Shown: positions 63,969-64,000 of the stretch, piece after piece
Numbering within the stretch: position 1 is the first letter of the stretch
Layout: the number at the start of each line of letters is the position of its first letter
Origin: Gilvimarinus sp. DA14
Lineage (GTDB): Bacteria; Pseudomonadota; Gammaproteobacteria; Pseudomonadales; Cellvibrionaceae
NCBI RefSeq assembly: GCF_024204685.1
Contig: NZ_CP100350.1
Location: 3,498,501-3,562,500 of the forward strand
DNA length: 64,000 nucleotides
Direction of reading: 5' to 3'
Notes under the pieces: generated by a model
What the model saw: the letters and a program-made list of their open reading frames with translations, nothing else
Database searches by the model: none
Told to the model about the DNA's origin: nothing
Program-made: the position numbers and the translations under genes

Positions 63969-64000
63969 ACTCTGCTGAAATGCTGTAATTGTTTCTTCCA

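Overview
The window reads as a chromosomal segment of a marine, polysaccharide-degrading gammaproteobacterium, probably Cellvibrionaceae-like (Saccharophagus, Teredinibacter, Cellvibrio and relatives). This placement is an inference from content: type II secretion, alginate synthesis, a chitin/N-acetylglucosamine (GlcNAc) locus with large TonB-dependent receptors of the Xanthomonas/Caulobacter type, and tryptophan-halogenase-like flavoproteins. No insertion sequence, phage gene, CRISPR array, rRNA or tRNA was recognised. Coding density is high and no gene looks broken.

Layout. (1) 1-3077: the end of a type II secretion GspC-like gene, secretin gspD and a small lipoprotein. (2) 3230-12888: a surface-glycan block with three glycosyltransferase genes on + (one a three-domain fusion), then on - a fourth glycosyltransferase and rmlBACD for dTDP-L-rhamnose. 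(3) 13065-15523: trpGDC, closed by a terminator. (4) 16124-31706: a complete alginate cluster in the order algD, algA, alg8, alg44, algK, algE, algI, algJ, algF, algX, algL, algG-like. This differs from the Pseudomonas order (D-8-44-K-E-G-X-L-I-J-F-A). The AlgG-like protein lacks the DPHD catalytic motif. (5) 31726-56932: a GlcNAc/chitin locus with a chemoreceptor, a GH20 hexosaminidase, two TonB-dependent receptors, four halogenase-like flavoproteins, a GlcNAc kinase, a NagX-type membrane protein and a LacI-family regulator. It is interrupted by rdgC, a glutathione-transferase gene, a DUF4382 lipoprotein and a beta-propeller protein. (6) 57103-63931: a ferredoxin reductase, a SYLF lipid-binding protein, a TetR regulator and an AcrAB/MexAB-type efflux pair.

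The main regulatory signal is a 12-bp palindrome, GACAACGTTGTC. It occurs six times exactly and once with one mismatch, always in an intergenic region of the GlcNAc locus: between the chemoreceptor and hexosaminidase genes (two), before TonB receptor 1 (one), before TonB receptor 2 (two) and before the GlcNAc kinase (two). It has the form of a LacI-family operator and often overlaps a TTGACA -35 box. The LacI-type gene at 55916-56932 is the obvious candidate regulator. If so, one repressor coordinates chemotaxis, chitooligosaccharide cleavage, outer-membrane uptake, the halogenase-like enzymes and GlcNAc phosphorylation.

The least explained parts are: a roughly 215-nt transcription unit predicted between the paired operators at 53432-53480 and a strong terminator at 53645-53679, which may be a small RNA or an attenuated leader of the kinase gene; the four halogenase-like enzymes tied to TonB receptors; and the motif-less AlgG homologue. 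A second local circuit is visible at the TetR/efflux locus, where the same 16-bp inverted repeat stands before both the regulator and the pump operon.
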